Source: Alphaproteobacteria bacterium (GTDB lineage: Bacteria; Pseudomonadota; Alphaproteobacteria; M2410). Taken from it: a DNA stretch of 33,034 nt. The notes beneath the pieces are model-generated. The model was not told the origin of the DNA, searched no databases, and saw only the letters and a list, made by a program, of their open reading frames with translations. The stretch is from NCBI GenBank assembly GCA_030614785.1, contig JAUWTJ010000045.1:1-33034 (forward strand), read 5' to 3'. The translations under genes were made by a program, and so were the position numbers. Below, in pieces: positions 1-7,076 of this stretch (its first letter is position 1; the number at the start of each line of letters is the position of its first letter).

Positions 1-521
1 CACCGACGACATCCTCGACCATGATGCTGGCACTTGGCGATGCGCTCGCTGTCGCATTAATGGAACGACGCGGCTTTAATATGGACGACTACCGCGTTCT
101 GCATCCCGGCGGTCAGCTTGGCCAGTCCCTCGTGCGTGTCTGCGATGTTATGCATGTTGCGGAGGAAATGCCCCTGGTCACAGGCAATCCGCCAATGTCC
201 GAATTGTTGGCAACGCTCGTGGATAAAAAATTTGGTTGCGTCGGGATACTGAACACCGAGGGGGCTCTGGTTGGCATCTTCACTGATGGGGACCTGGGCC
301 GCAATCTCGATAGCGAGCTGATGAACAAGTCAGCTTTTGATGTCATGACAACAACGCCCAAAGTTATTCGCGACAATGCCCTCGTTGCCGAAGCCCTTGC
401 ACTGATGAAAGAGAAAAAGATTTGGACCCTCTTCATCTTTGACCACACCAAACCGGAGACCGGCGTCGCTCCGATCGGCATTATTCACATCCAGGACTGC
501 ATCAAGGCGGGATTCGAGTAG
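1..521 (+). CDS. kdsD: Arabinose-5-phosphate isomerase, 3' part (CBS domain pair)
   Basis: The gene enters from the left edge; its reading frame begins at base 3. The visible residues start in the last helix of the SIS (sugar isomerase) domain (TMMLALGDALAVALMERRGF). Two CBS domains follow, the first around VCDVMHVAEEMPLV through VGIFTDGDLGRNL, the second from FDVMTTTPKVI to the C-terminus. This is the arrangement of KdsD/KpsF enzymes, which interconvert D-ribulose 5-phosphate and D-arabinose 5-phosphate, the first step to Kdo for lipopolysaccharide. The stop is 4 bases before lptC, so it is probably co-transcribed with the LPS transport genes. The N-terminal catalytic part lies outside the window. 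The family call is secure; the symbol rests on the LPS context rather than on a capsule context (KpsF). Confidence 0.93.
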   Translation, partial: PTTSSTMMLALGDALAVALMERRGFNMDDYRVLHPGGQLGQSLVRVCDVMHVAEEMPLVTGNPPMSELLATLVDKKFGCVGILNTEGALVGIFTDGDLGRNLDSELMNKSAFDVMTTTPKVIRDNALVAEALALMKEKKIWTLFIFDHTKPETGVAPIGIIHIQDCIKAGFE

Positions 522-525
522 CGCC

Positions 526-1296
526 ATGTCAGCAAGCAACCTGCATAGTGATCCTCATACGGATGTCCACAAGGAAGAATGGCAAGCCCGCATCCCGGCA
601 ACCCTTGAAGGCGCCGAGCGCTATTCACAATTTGTCCGAATAATGCGCATTGTCCTGCCGCTTGCAGCCGTCGGTCTCATTGCAATTGTTGTCACTTACT
701 CGATCGTCAACAAACCGAAAATACACTTCGCGACAACCTTCAAATCTCAGGAAGAGACTGCCGGCTATGTCGCCATGACCGCGCCGCGCTTCACTGGCCT
801 TGACGTCGAGGGTCGATATTATGTGATCACTGCAGACGAGGCCATGCGCCCGGCTGGCCAGGTCGACCGGATCGAGCTCTCGTCGGTTCACGCTGAGGTT
901 ACAGAAAATGGTGAGGCGCGCCTCACCCTCAATGCTGACAAGGGCACGGTTGATGCTGACGCCGGCCGCCTAACTTTTGGGCCCGCTGTCTGGGTCGATC
1001 TTCAGGACGGCTTTATTCTGGAAACGGATCACGCCTTCGCGGATATGAACAGCGGGGTCATTACCGGCGACACGCCCATTAGCGGAAAAAGCCCCTTCGG
1101 CACCTTTTCGGCTGACGGATTTGAAGTGATGCGCGCCGACCAGTCGGTTCACCTTACCGGCCGCGTTCGTCTGACCATCAACCCCGCAGCCCTTGAAGAC
1201 GCGCCAGAAAGTATTCGCGATCTTGAAGATCGCAGATCAACAAACATACAAGATAGTGAAATAATATCAGCGCCGAAGGATGAGCAGAACCAATGA
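526..1296 (+). CDS. lptC: LPS export system inner-membrane protein LptC
   Basis: A 256-residue protein. The frame is open further upstream, but the ATG at 526 was chosen because it follows the kdsD stop by 4 bases and any earlier start would overlap kdsD. One transmembrane helix lies near residues 40-61 (IMRIVLPLAAVGLIAIVVTY), preceded by a cytoplasmic N-terminus and followed by a long periplasmic beta-rich domain. That is the topology of LptC, which bridges the LptBFG transporter to periplasmic LptA. The length is nearer the longer alphaproteobacterial forms than the roughly 190-residue E. coli protein. The stop overlaps the lptA start in an ATGA junction. The call rests on topology and on the lptA/lptB neighbours; sequence similarity within this family is low. 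Confidence 0.9.
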   Translation: MSASNLHSDPHTDVHKEEWQARIPATLEGAERYSQFVRIMRIVLPLAAVGLIAIVVTYSIVNKPKIHFATTFKSQEETAGYVAMTAPRFTGLDVEGRYYVITADEAMRPAGQVDRIELSSVHAEVTENGEARLTLNADKGTVDADAGRLTFGPAVWVDLQDGFILETDHAFADMNSGVITGDTPISGKSPFGTFSADGFEVMRADQSVHLTGRVRLTINPAALEDAPESIRDLEDRRSTNIQDSEIISAPKDEQNQ

Positions 1297-1964
1297 TCAA
1301 ACAGGCACTCAAAACTCAGACCATCGCAGGTCTGTTGCTTGCCGGGGTGGTCGGCGTAGCCACGCCTGCATATGCAGCGCCTGGTGCAGCAGCCGGGTGC
1401 CCCAACATCAATCCTGAACTGGCCATAAGTGTAGGGGCCAACGAGTCAGAATTCCTCAAGCAGGAGACCAGGGTTATCCTGCGCGGCGATGTCACCATTG
1501 ACCAGGGTGTGCTTCATCTGGCGGCCGACGAAGTCACCATCGAATATCTGCAAGGCGACACCCGGGACAATGGCAGTCAAGGCAAGGTGAAATCACTGTT
1601 GGCGCGCGGGACCGTCAAGATCGTCTGCGAGAATGACCGCGCCCATGGTGGCGAAGCGTTTTACAACGTCGCGCGGCGTACGATCCAGCTGACCCATGAC
1701 GTCCTGCTGGTGCGCAAGGATAATATTTTGAAAGGTGAAACCCTGTTCATTGACCTCGACACCGGCCACATGACCATCGAGGGCGGCGGAACACCGATGA
1801 CAGATGGTACCGAGATTGCCAGGGATACGCGCATCAAGGCAGTCTTCACGCCAGCTGCGAAGACCGTCGCGCCGGACGGCGCAAAAAATATTACGGAAAA
1901 TGAAGCCGAGGCCAGTCCGGAAATCAGTCCAGAGACCGACCCAGATATCAGCCCCGATGAGTAA
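1293..1964 (+). CDS. lptA: LPS transport periplasmic protein LptA (OstA domain)
   Basis: A 223-residue protein with a clear signal peptide: a basic start, a hydrophobic stretch (IAGLLLAGVVGVA) and a likely cut after AYA near residue 28. The body is an OstA/LptA-type beta-jellyroll, recognisable from alternating segments such as RVILRGDVTIDQG, LHLAADEVTIEY and TLFIDLDTGHMTIEGGG. The last 25 or so residues form an acidic, Pro/Ser-rich tail (SPEISPETDPDISPDE), probably disordered. LptA forms the periplasmic bridge that carries LPS from LptC to the outer-membrane LptD. It overlaps lptC by 4 bases, which indicates translational coupling, and is followed by lptB after 81 bases. Confidence 0.92.
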   Translation: MIKQALKTQTIAGLLLAGVVGVATPAYAAPGAAAGCPNINPELAISVGANESEFLKQETRVILRGDVTIDQGVLHLAADEVTIEYLQGDTRDNGSQGKVKSLLARGTVKIVCENDRAHGGEAFYNVARRTIQLTHDVLLVRKDNILKGETLFIDLDTGHMTIEGGGTPMTDGTEIARDTRIKAVFTPAAKTVAPDGAKNITENEAEASPEISPETDPDISPDE

Positions 1965-2045
1965 GCCTTGTTCACCCTCTGGAAATACAAATCGGGTTAA
2001 ACAGGTAACAATGCCACCAATGATAGAAAATCAAACAGGCGCATT

Positions 2046-2852
2046 ATGAACGACACCGGACAAACACAGGACGAGACTACGACCACCGCCAGACCAATTG
2101 GCCCAGGCGAGCCGCGTCTTGTCACGAAAAACACTGGTCTCGTCGTCGATATGATCTGCAAGAGCTTCAAGAAGCGGCCCGTAGTTCGCGGCATTTCCCT
2201 CCAGCTGCAACGTGGCCAGGTGCTCGGACTGCTGGGACCAAATGGCGCCGGCAAGACCACTTGCTTTTACATGATCACCGGTCTCTTGCCCGTTGACTAT
2301 GGCCGCATCATCCTCGACGGGCACGACATTACAAAAATGCCAATGTATCGCCGCGCAAGATTGGGGATCGGCTACTTGCCTCAGGAAGCGTCAATCTTCC
2401 GTGGTCTGAGCGTAGAAGACAATATTCGCGCCTGTCTGGAGCTGATCGAGCCGGTTGCTGATCGGCGCGAGGCCATGCTTGACGAGTTGCTGGCGGAATT
2501 TTCCATCACTCACCTCAGGCGCACTCCGGCGCTGGCCCTGTCCGGCGGCGAGAGGCGCAGGGTCGAGATTGCCCGCGCGCTGGCTTCGCGCCCGTCTTTC
2601 ATGCTTCTTGATGAGCCCTTCGCCGGGGTCGACCCGATTGCTGTCGGAGAAATTCGGGATTTGGTAACCAAGTTGAAAGAAAGAGGCATCGGCGTCCTCA
2701 TCACGGACCACAATGTACGCGAGACACTGGATATTATTGACCGAGCCGCCATTATCCATGACGGCCAGGTCCTGATGGAAGGAAAACCCGCAGAAATCGT
2801 GGGTAATGAGGATGTTCGCCGCGTTTACCTCGGTGACAGGTTTTCCCTGTAG
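2046..2852 (+). CDS. lptB: LPS export ABC transporter ATP-binding protein LptB
   Basis: A 268-residue ABC ATPase. Visible motifs are Walker [10 protein letters not shown] (64-72), the Q-loop in YLPQEASIF (about 112), the signature [15 protein letters not shown] (from 165), Walker B FMLLDEP (185-191), the D-loop GVDP and the switch histidine in [12 protein letters not shown] (His222). The text from [18 protein letters not shown] to the C-terminal [10 protein letters not shown] is highly typical of LptB. It powers LPS extraction from the inner membrane with LptF and LptG, which are not in the window. An N-terminal extension of about 28 residues relative to E. coli LptB is common in alphaproteobacteria. 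Confidence 0.97.
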   Translation: MNDTGQTQDETTTTARPIGPGEPRLVTKNTGLVVDMICKSFKKRPVVRGISLQLQRGQVLGLLGPNGAGKTTCFYMITGLLPVDYGRIILDGHDITKMPMYRRARLGIGYLPQEASIFRGLSVEDNIRACLELIEPVADRREAMLDELLAEFSITHLRRTPALALSGGERRRVEIARALASRPSFMLLDEPFAGVDPIAVGEIRDLVTKLKERGIGVLITDHNVRETLDIIDRAAIIHDGQVLMEGKPAEIVGNEDVRRVYLGDRFSL

Positions 2853-2898
2853 GGTTGGAATTCTGGGGAAATTGAACAGGCATGAAAAGTAAAATCGT

Positions 2899-4482
2899 AT
2901 GGCGTTAACACCGAGACTAGAGCTGCGTCAGGGGCAATCCCTCGTCATGACGCCGCAATTGCAACAAGCGATCAAGCTGCTGCAATTGTCCAATCTCGAC
3001 CTCCAGGCCTATGTGGATGGGGAACTGGAAAGCAATCCACTGCTTGAGCCTGACGAGCGTGAAAATCGACCTGACGGAGAAACGCCGCCCGCCGAGGACA
3101 ATCGTGATGGCACAGTCAATGGCACCGAAGTGTCAACCGAAATCACCGACGGGTTCGATGCCCCGCAGGATCTCGTCGACTCAGATATCCGCCTTGGCGA
3201 AGATGCCCCTTCCACCGAGGCCGGCAGCGATCTCGATACCGATTTCGATAACATCTATGCCGATGAAAGCCAGACCGACAAGGAAGCATCCGTCGAACAG
3301 CCCCTGCCGGACATGAGCACCGAAAACTGGAGCAACCCGACGTCTGGGTCAGGCGGCAGCCTCAGCGACGATTTCACGGTCGAACAGCTCGGTGCACAGG
3401 ATATTTCTCTGCGAGATCATTTAAGCGAACAGCTACCCATTGCCATCTCCGACCCGATGCAGCGCCTGATTGCCAGTGATCTCATCGATTCAGTTAATGA
3501 AGCCGGCTATCTGGGCGCAACCGTCGAAGGGGTTGCGGATCGCCTTGGCACTTCTATGAGCGAAGTGGAAGCGGTGCTGGCAATCCTTCACACTCTTGAT
3601 CCGCCCGGGGTTATGGCGCGTGATCTTGCCGAGTGTCTGAGCTTGCAACTCAGGGAAAAAGATCGCCTCGCCCCGGCCATGACCGCCCTGCTTGAAAATC
3701 TTGACCTTCTGGCCAGGCGCGAGATCAGTGCCCTGATAAAAATTTGCGACGTTGACGAAGAAGATATCCTTGACATGATCTCGGAGATTCAGGACCTCAA
3801 TCCAAAACCGGGCCTGGCCTTTGACAACGAGACGATGCAGCCTGTCGTACCGGATGTTTTTGTTCGCGACAAGGCTGATGGTGGCTGGCACCTTGAACTC
3901 ACCAATGACACTCTTCCCCGGGTTCTCGTCAACGCGCGCTATTTCTCCGAGGTCAAACAATCCGCCAACAAGGACGAGAAAAACTATCTCAACGAATGCC
4001 TCGCCAATGCCAACTGGCTCGTTAAAAGCCTCGATCAACGGGCCAAAACAATCCTCAAGGTTTCAACCGAGATCGTCAAACAGCAGGACGGGTTCCTGGT
4101 TCACGGGGTGGAACACATGCGCCCGCTCAATTTGCGCACCGTCGCCGATGCCATCGAGATGAGCGAATCCACCGTCTCGCGGGTAACGTCGAACAAATAT
4201 ATGGCGACCACGCGCGGTGTCTTTGAATTGAAGTATTTCTTCACCTCCTCCATTGCAGCAGTCGAAGGTGGCGAGGCGCATTCTGCCGAGGCCGTCAGAG
4301 CCCGGCTGAAAACGCTTATCGACAATGAAGACCCCAAGGCCGTGCTATCTGACGACAAACTGGTCGAGCTGCTCAAATCAATGGGCATCGATATTGCCCG
4401 TCGCACCGTGGCGAAATATCGTGAAGCCCTCCGCATCCCCTCATCGGTCCAACGGCGGCGCCAGAAGAAAATGTCGGCCTGA
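2899..4482 (+). CDS. rpoN: RNA polymerase sigma-54 factor RpoN
   Basis: A 527-residue sigma-54. The N-terminal Gln/Leu-rich region I is clear (RLELRQGQSLVMTPQLQQAI at 6-25), followed by an acidic, low-complexity region II (about residues 45-150). Then come the core-binding domain, a helix-turn-helix (TVADAIEMSESTVSRVTSNK) and the C-terminal RpoN box (ARRTVAKYRE) that reads the -24 promoter element. The protein directs transcription of activator-dependent genes such as nitrogen, flagellar or stress regulons. It starts 46 bases after lptB and is probably read through from the lpt operon. The downstream hpf-ptsN pair is the classical rpoN neighbourhood. No sigma-54 (-24/-12) promoter was noticed in this window. 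Confidence 0.97.
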   Translation: MALTPRLELRQGQSLVMTPQLQQAIKLLQLSNLDLQAYVDGELESNPLLEPDERENRPDGETPPAEDNRDGTVNGTEVSTEITDGFDAPQDLVDSDIRLGEDAPSTEAGSDLDTDFDNIYADESQTDKEASVEQPLPDMSTENWSNPTSGSGGSLSDDFTVEQLGAQDISLRDHLSEQLPIAISDPMQRLIASDLIDSVNEAGYLGATVEGVADRLGTSMSEVEAVLAILHTLDPPGVMARDLAECLSLQLREKDRLAPAMTALLENLDLLARREISALIKICDVDEEDILDMISEIQDLNPKPGLAFDNETMQPVVPDVFVRDKADGGWHLELTNDTLPRVLVNARYFSEVKQSANKDEKNYLNECLANANWLVKSLDQRAKTILKVSTEIVKQQDGFLVHGVEHMRPLNLRTVADAIEMSESTVSRVTSNKYMATTRGVFELKYFFTSSIAAVEGGEAHSAEAVRARLKTLIDNEDPKAVLSDDKLVELLKSMGIDIARRTVAKYREALRIPSSVQRRRQKKMSA

Positions 4483-4883
4483 TCAAAAATCTGTGATCCA
4501 GCCTGAAGCGCTCTACGCATCAAAACACCCCAATTAACGTGAGATTCGCAAGAATATTGTGGAAAGTTCACACGATTCCGCCAACTTCCGGTCTCCCGAA
4601 ATCATCAAAGATCAAGCCTTTAATTAACCCCTTCATAGGACTATATATCGTCCAGAATGGAAGGTTGACACCCCCAGGGGACGGCCCTATGGTCCGCCGC
4701 TTTCCGGGAGAGAAGATGGGCTGATCGGGCTGCCGCCAGAGATTGAGGGGTCGAATTTTAACCCTGAAACCGATGCCAGCAGATCCGGCGGGTGACATCT
4801 TCAAAAACCTGATTCTGATTCTGATTGTTTATGTTTCCATGTGCTCATGACTTGAGCCCCCTGCGTATGAAAGAAGATAGACC
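4483..4883 (+). other. 401-base rpoN-hpf intergenic region and hpf leader
   Basis: No convincing gene lies here; the open frames have no coding character. The stretch holds one strong promoter at 4665-4693 (listed separately) and so a leader of about 180 nt ahead of hpf. Inside the leader are a triple tandem CTGATT (4809-4826), a GGGGT...ACCC inverted pair near 4747-4765, and a short perfect hairpin GCTCA-TGACT-TGAGC just upstream of the ribosome-binding site. No rho-independent terminator with a T-tract was found after rpoN. A small RNA or structured leader is possible but cannot be shown by eye. Confidence 0.5.
4665..4693 (+). promoter_or_regulatory. Sigma-70-type promoter upstream of hpf
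   Basis: A perfect -35 TTGACA (4665-4670), a 17-base spacer and a -10 TATGGT (4688-4693). It is correctly oriented for hpf-ptsN, whose first start codon is about 180 bases downstream. This would uncouple hpf and ptsN from the lpt-rpoN transcript. Confidence 0.75.
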
Positions 4884-5453
4884 ATGGAACTTCAAATCAG
4901 CGGCAAACAGATTGATGTGGGCGATGCCCTGCGCAGCCACGTGTCTGATCGTCTGGAAGCCGGTATTGTCAAATATTTCGACCAGTCAGTAAACGGCCAG
5001 GTCTCCTTTGCCAGAGAAGGCAGCGACTTCAAGTGCGACGCCAATATTCACCTGAGTTCAGGAATTTCCCTGCAGGCAGGCGGCCAGGCTGGCGATGCCT
5101 ACGGCGCCTTTGATATGGCCGCCGAACGTCTGGAAAAACGTCTGCGCCGATACAAGCGCCGCCTGAAAGACCATCACAACAATAACAAAGAGGCCATGCC
5201 GGCCACGTCGGTTAGCTCCTATGTCATCCAGGCCAGCAACGATGCCGAGGAACCCTCCGACCTGCAACCTGTCATCGTCGCCGAAGATATGACGCAGATC
5301 AAGATCATGTCCGTCGGGGAGGCCGTCATGCAAATGGACCTTGCCGACAAGCCGGTCCTGCTGTTCAGAACAATCAAGGACGGCGCCGTCAATGTGGTCT
5401 ATCGCAGATCCGATGACAATATCGGCTGGATTGATCCCGGCAACGCACAATAG
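4884..5453 (+). CDS. hpf: Long-form ribosome hibernation promoting factor
   Basis: A 189-residue protein with two parts. The N-terminal S30AE/RaiA domain (about 1-105) opens with MELQISGKQIDVGDALRSHV and ends in the basic helix AAERLEKRLRRYKRRLKDHH. A linker leads to the C-terminal dimerisation domain (about 130-189) with DLADKPVLLFRTIKDGAVNV and VVYRRSDDNIGWIDP. Having both domains marks it as long HPF, which pairs 70S ribosomes into 100S dimers in stationary phase or stress. A GAAAGAAG ribosome-binding site precedes the ATG. ptsN follows, and the two genes commonly sit beside rpoN in proteobacteria. Confidence 0.95.
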   Translation: MELQISGKQIDVGDALRSHVSDRLEAGIVKYFDQSVNGQVSFAREGSDFKCDANIHLSSGISLQAGGQAGDAYGAFDMAAERLEKRLRRYKRRLKDHHNNNKEAMPATSVSSYVIQASNDAEEPSDLQPVIVAEDMTQIKIMSVGEAVMQMDLADKPVLLFRTIKDGAVNVVYRRSDDNIGWIDPGNAQ

Positions 5454-5514
5454 ACCCAAAACCGAACAGCCAGGCCACAAGCTCTACAAACGTAACGAAT
5501 TAAGGCTTAAAACA

Positions 5515-5979
5515 ATGGATCTCCACAACCTGGTCAATGCAGACTGCGTCGTGTCCAAATTGAAGGCAAGCAGCAAGAAGCAGGCTCTCCAGGAGCTTGC
5601 CAACAAGGCGGCCGAAGTCACCGGCCTTGATGCCGGCACCATATTCGACAAACTGATTGAGCGCGAACGCCTTGGTACCACCGGCGTTGGCCAGGGCATT
5701 GCCATTCCGCATGGAAAATTCGAGGAACTTGACACGGTACGCGGTCTTTTCGCACGCCTTGAAACACCTATTGATTTTGAAGCTATGGACGATCAGCCGG
5801 TCGACCTGATTTTTGTGCTGCTTGCTCCTGAACCCTCAGGAGCCGACCATCTCAAGGCACTGGCCCGGGTCTCCCGGCTGCTGCGCGATCAGTCTATGTG
5901 TGCAAAGCTGCGTGGTGCCGACACTGCCGACGCCCTCTTTGCCCTTCTCACCGAAACCGAGAAAACCCGCGCGGCCTAA
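5515..5979 (+). CDS. ptsN: Nitrogen PTS EIIA component PtsN
   Basis: A 154-residue PTS EIIA type 2 protein. The phosphorylated histidine is His66 in GIAIPHGKFEEL. The ATG at 5515 (MDLHNLVNADCVV) was preferred over the longer open frame because upstream codons overlap hpf in another frame, and the length then matches the family. EIIA-Ntr is the end acceptor of the PtsP-PtsO phosphorelay and regulates potassium transport, nitrogen and carbon metabolism rather than importing sugar. It starts 61 bases after hpf and faces the DUF1150 gene tail to tail. Confidence 0.95.
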   Translation: MDLHNLVNADCVVSKLKASSKKQALQELANKAAEVTGLDAGTIFDKLIERERLGTTGVGQGIAIPHGKFEELDTVRGLFARLETPIDFEAMDDQPVDLIFVLLAPEPSGADHLKALARVSRLLRDQSMCAKLRGADTADALFALLTETEKTRAA

Positions 5980-5998
5980 TTCGCCAACACAGCGTTCC

Positions 5999-6026
5999 CC
6001 GCATGACATTTACCGCATGACACTTA
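5999..6026. repeat. Tandem 14-bp direct repeat between convergent genes
   Basis: Two adjacent copies of CCGCATGACATTTA and CCGCATGACACTTA (one mismatch) occupy the gap between the ptsN stop and the DUF1150 stop. There is no obvious hairpin or T-tract, so a terminator role is unsupported. It may be a simple tandem duplication. Confidence 0.5.
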
Positions 6027-6323
6027 ATGAACACTGACGGCGCGCATTTCATATTGGCTCGCCGCAGCAAAGGCTGTATCGCGATCATCGAGCAGGGCAA
6101 CGGGAACGCCGTCTGCGGTGTGAACGGCGAAGAGTTGCATGCCGTCAGGAATATTGCCAAAGGCATCAGCGTCAAAGGCTTTCACTTCCTCCGACGTCAC
6201 CGACTTCACATAGACGATTTCGCTGATACCCATCATCGCAAGATCAAGGCTGCCTGCCTTCTTGCCTTCGCGTTCAAGAAGCTCTTCAAATTCTTTTCTG
6301 TCAGTCTTGATTCTATTACTCAT
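6024..6323 (-). CDS. DUF1150 family protein
   Basis: A 99-residue protein of the alphaproteobacterial DUF1150 type. It has a charged N-terminal helix (RKEFEELLEREGKKAG), a segment with MGISEIVYVKSV, and a C-terminal part with LFAVHTADGVPVALLDDRD. No catalytic motif or membrane segment is visible and the biochemical role is unknown. It starts 15 bases after the hsp20 stop on the same strand. DUF1150 genes are often paired with small heat-shock proteins, so co-expression under heat stress is likely. The family name comes from recognition of the sequence pattern, not from a search. Confidence 0.85.
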   Translation of the reverse strand: MSNRIKTDRKEFEELLEREGKKAGSLDLAMMGISEIVYVKSVTSEEVKAFDADAFGNIPDGMQLFAVHTADGVPVALLDDRDTAFAAASQYEMRAVSVH

Positions 6324-6338
6324 GAGGAAACCTCCTTG

Positions 6339-6809
6339 TCATTTGGCCCCCTCGGCCACCAGTTCTATTTCGCGTAAGACGCCTTGCCCTGCGTCTGGTT
6401 CGTCTGCATTGATCTCGATCGTCTGAACCTGGCTCGCCGGTTTCGGCCGGGTAAGATCCACATGCAGGAGACCGTTCTCGAGGTCTGCTCCGGCAACGTC
6501 AATACCGTCGGCCAGAACGAAGGACCGCTGAAACTGACGCCCCGCGATACCGCGGTAGAGCCAGGTTCGCTCGGTATCATCGACCTGCTTGCCACGAATA
6601 ACCAGTTGATTGTCCTCAACGGTCACCGACAGGTCCTCTTTGGAAAACCCCGCAACGGCAAGGGTAATCCGAAGACCACCATCATCAAATTGCTCAATAT
6701 TGTAGGGCGGATAGCCTTCCTGTGGGTGCTTCGCAACCTGGTCGAGCAGGCGTTCGATCTGGTCAAAGCCCAGCAGCAGGGGCGAATTGAAATAGCTTTG
6801 GCGAGTCAT
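6339..6809 (-). CDS. Small heat-shock protein, Hsp20/IbpA family
   Basis: A 156-residue alpha-crystallin-type chaperone. The N-terminal motif SPLLLGFDQIERLLDQVAKH and PPYNIEQFDDGGLRITLAVA are typical of IbpA-like proteins. The alpha-crystallin domain spans about residues 35-130, with the conserved L-x-G-x-GIAGRQFQRSF-type region (YRGIAGRQFQRSFVLAD) and ENGLLHVDL near its end. An I-x-I element (TIEIN) follows in the tail and normally caps neighbouring subunits in the oligomer. Such proteins hold unfolding proteins for later refolding by DnaK/ClpB. A heat-shock promoter lies about 80 bases upstream. Confidence 0.95.
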   Translation of the reverse strand: MTRQSYFNSPLLLGFDQIERLLDQVAKHPQEGYPPYNIEQFDDGGLRITLAVAGFSKEDLSVTVEDNQLVIRGKQVDDTERTWLYRGIAGRQFQRSFVLADGIDVAGADLENGLLHVDLTRPKPASQVQTIEINADEPDAGQGVLREIELVAEGAK

Positions 6810-6889
6810 AAGACTGAGCAGCCCTCCATAAGAAGCGACAAACCGGCGGATCCTCCCCAGACTTTGCGGCGAAGGAGCCGTTACTCCCC

Positions 6890-6919
6890 CAATGTGGCGA
6901 TTTTCGCCATACTTTCAAG
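6890..6919 (-). promoter_or_regulatory. Sigma-32-like heat-shock promoter for hsp20-DUF1150
   Basis: Read on the - strand: a -35 CTTGAAA (6913-6919), a 15-base spacer and a -10 CCACATTG (6890-6897). This is a close match to the sigma-32 consensus CTTGAAA / CCCCATNT. It leaves an untranslated leader of roughly 75 nt before the hsp20 ATG. Confidence 0.7.
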
Positions 6920-7076
6920 GGATTTAGCCGAATTGAGGGCCGAACACTCCTGGTCTCGGATTTCCGGGCAGCGCACAGGCGTTCGGCTCCAACATTCCGG
7001 AATTGCCTTTCGGGGTCCAAAGGCGTATGGGGCGGGGCATCAAAACTCATTCGCCAGGAACCTTGAACCAGCGCCT

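Noticed and set aside
6384-7076. Open frame running 231 codons upstream of the pabB-pabC start, antisense to hsp20
   Set aside because: It overlaps a well-supported hsp20 gene on the other strand, and its translation has no resemblance to the chorismate-binding family. The family-like sequence begins near 7077.
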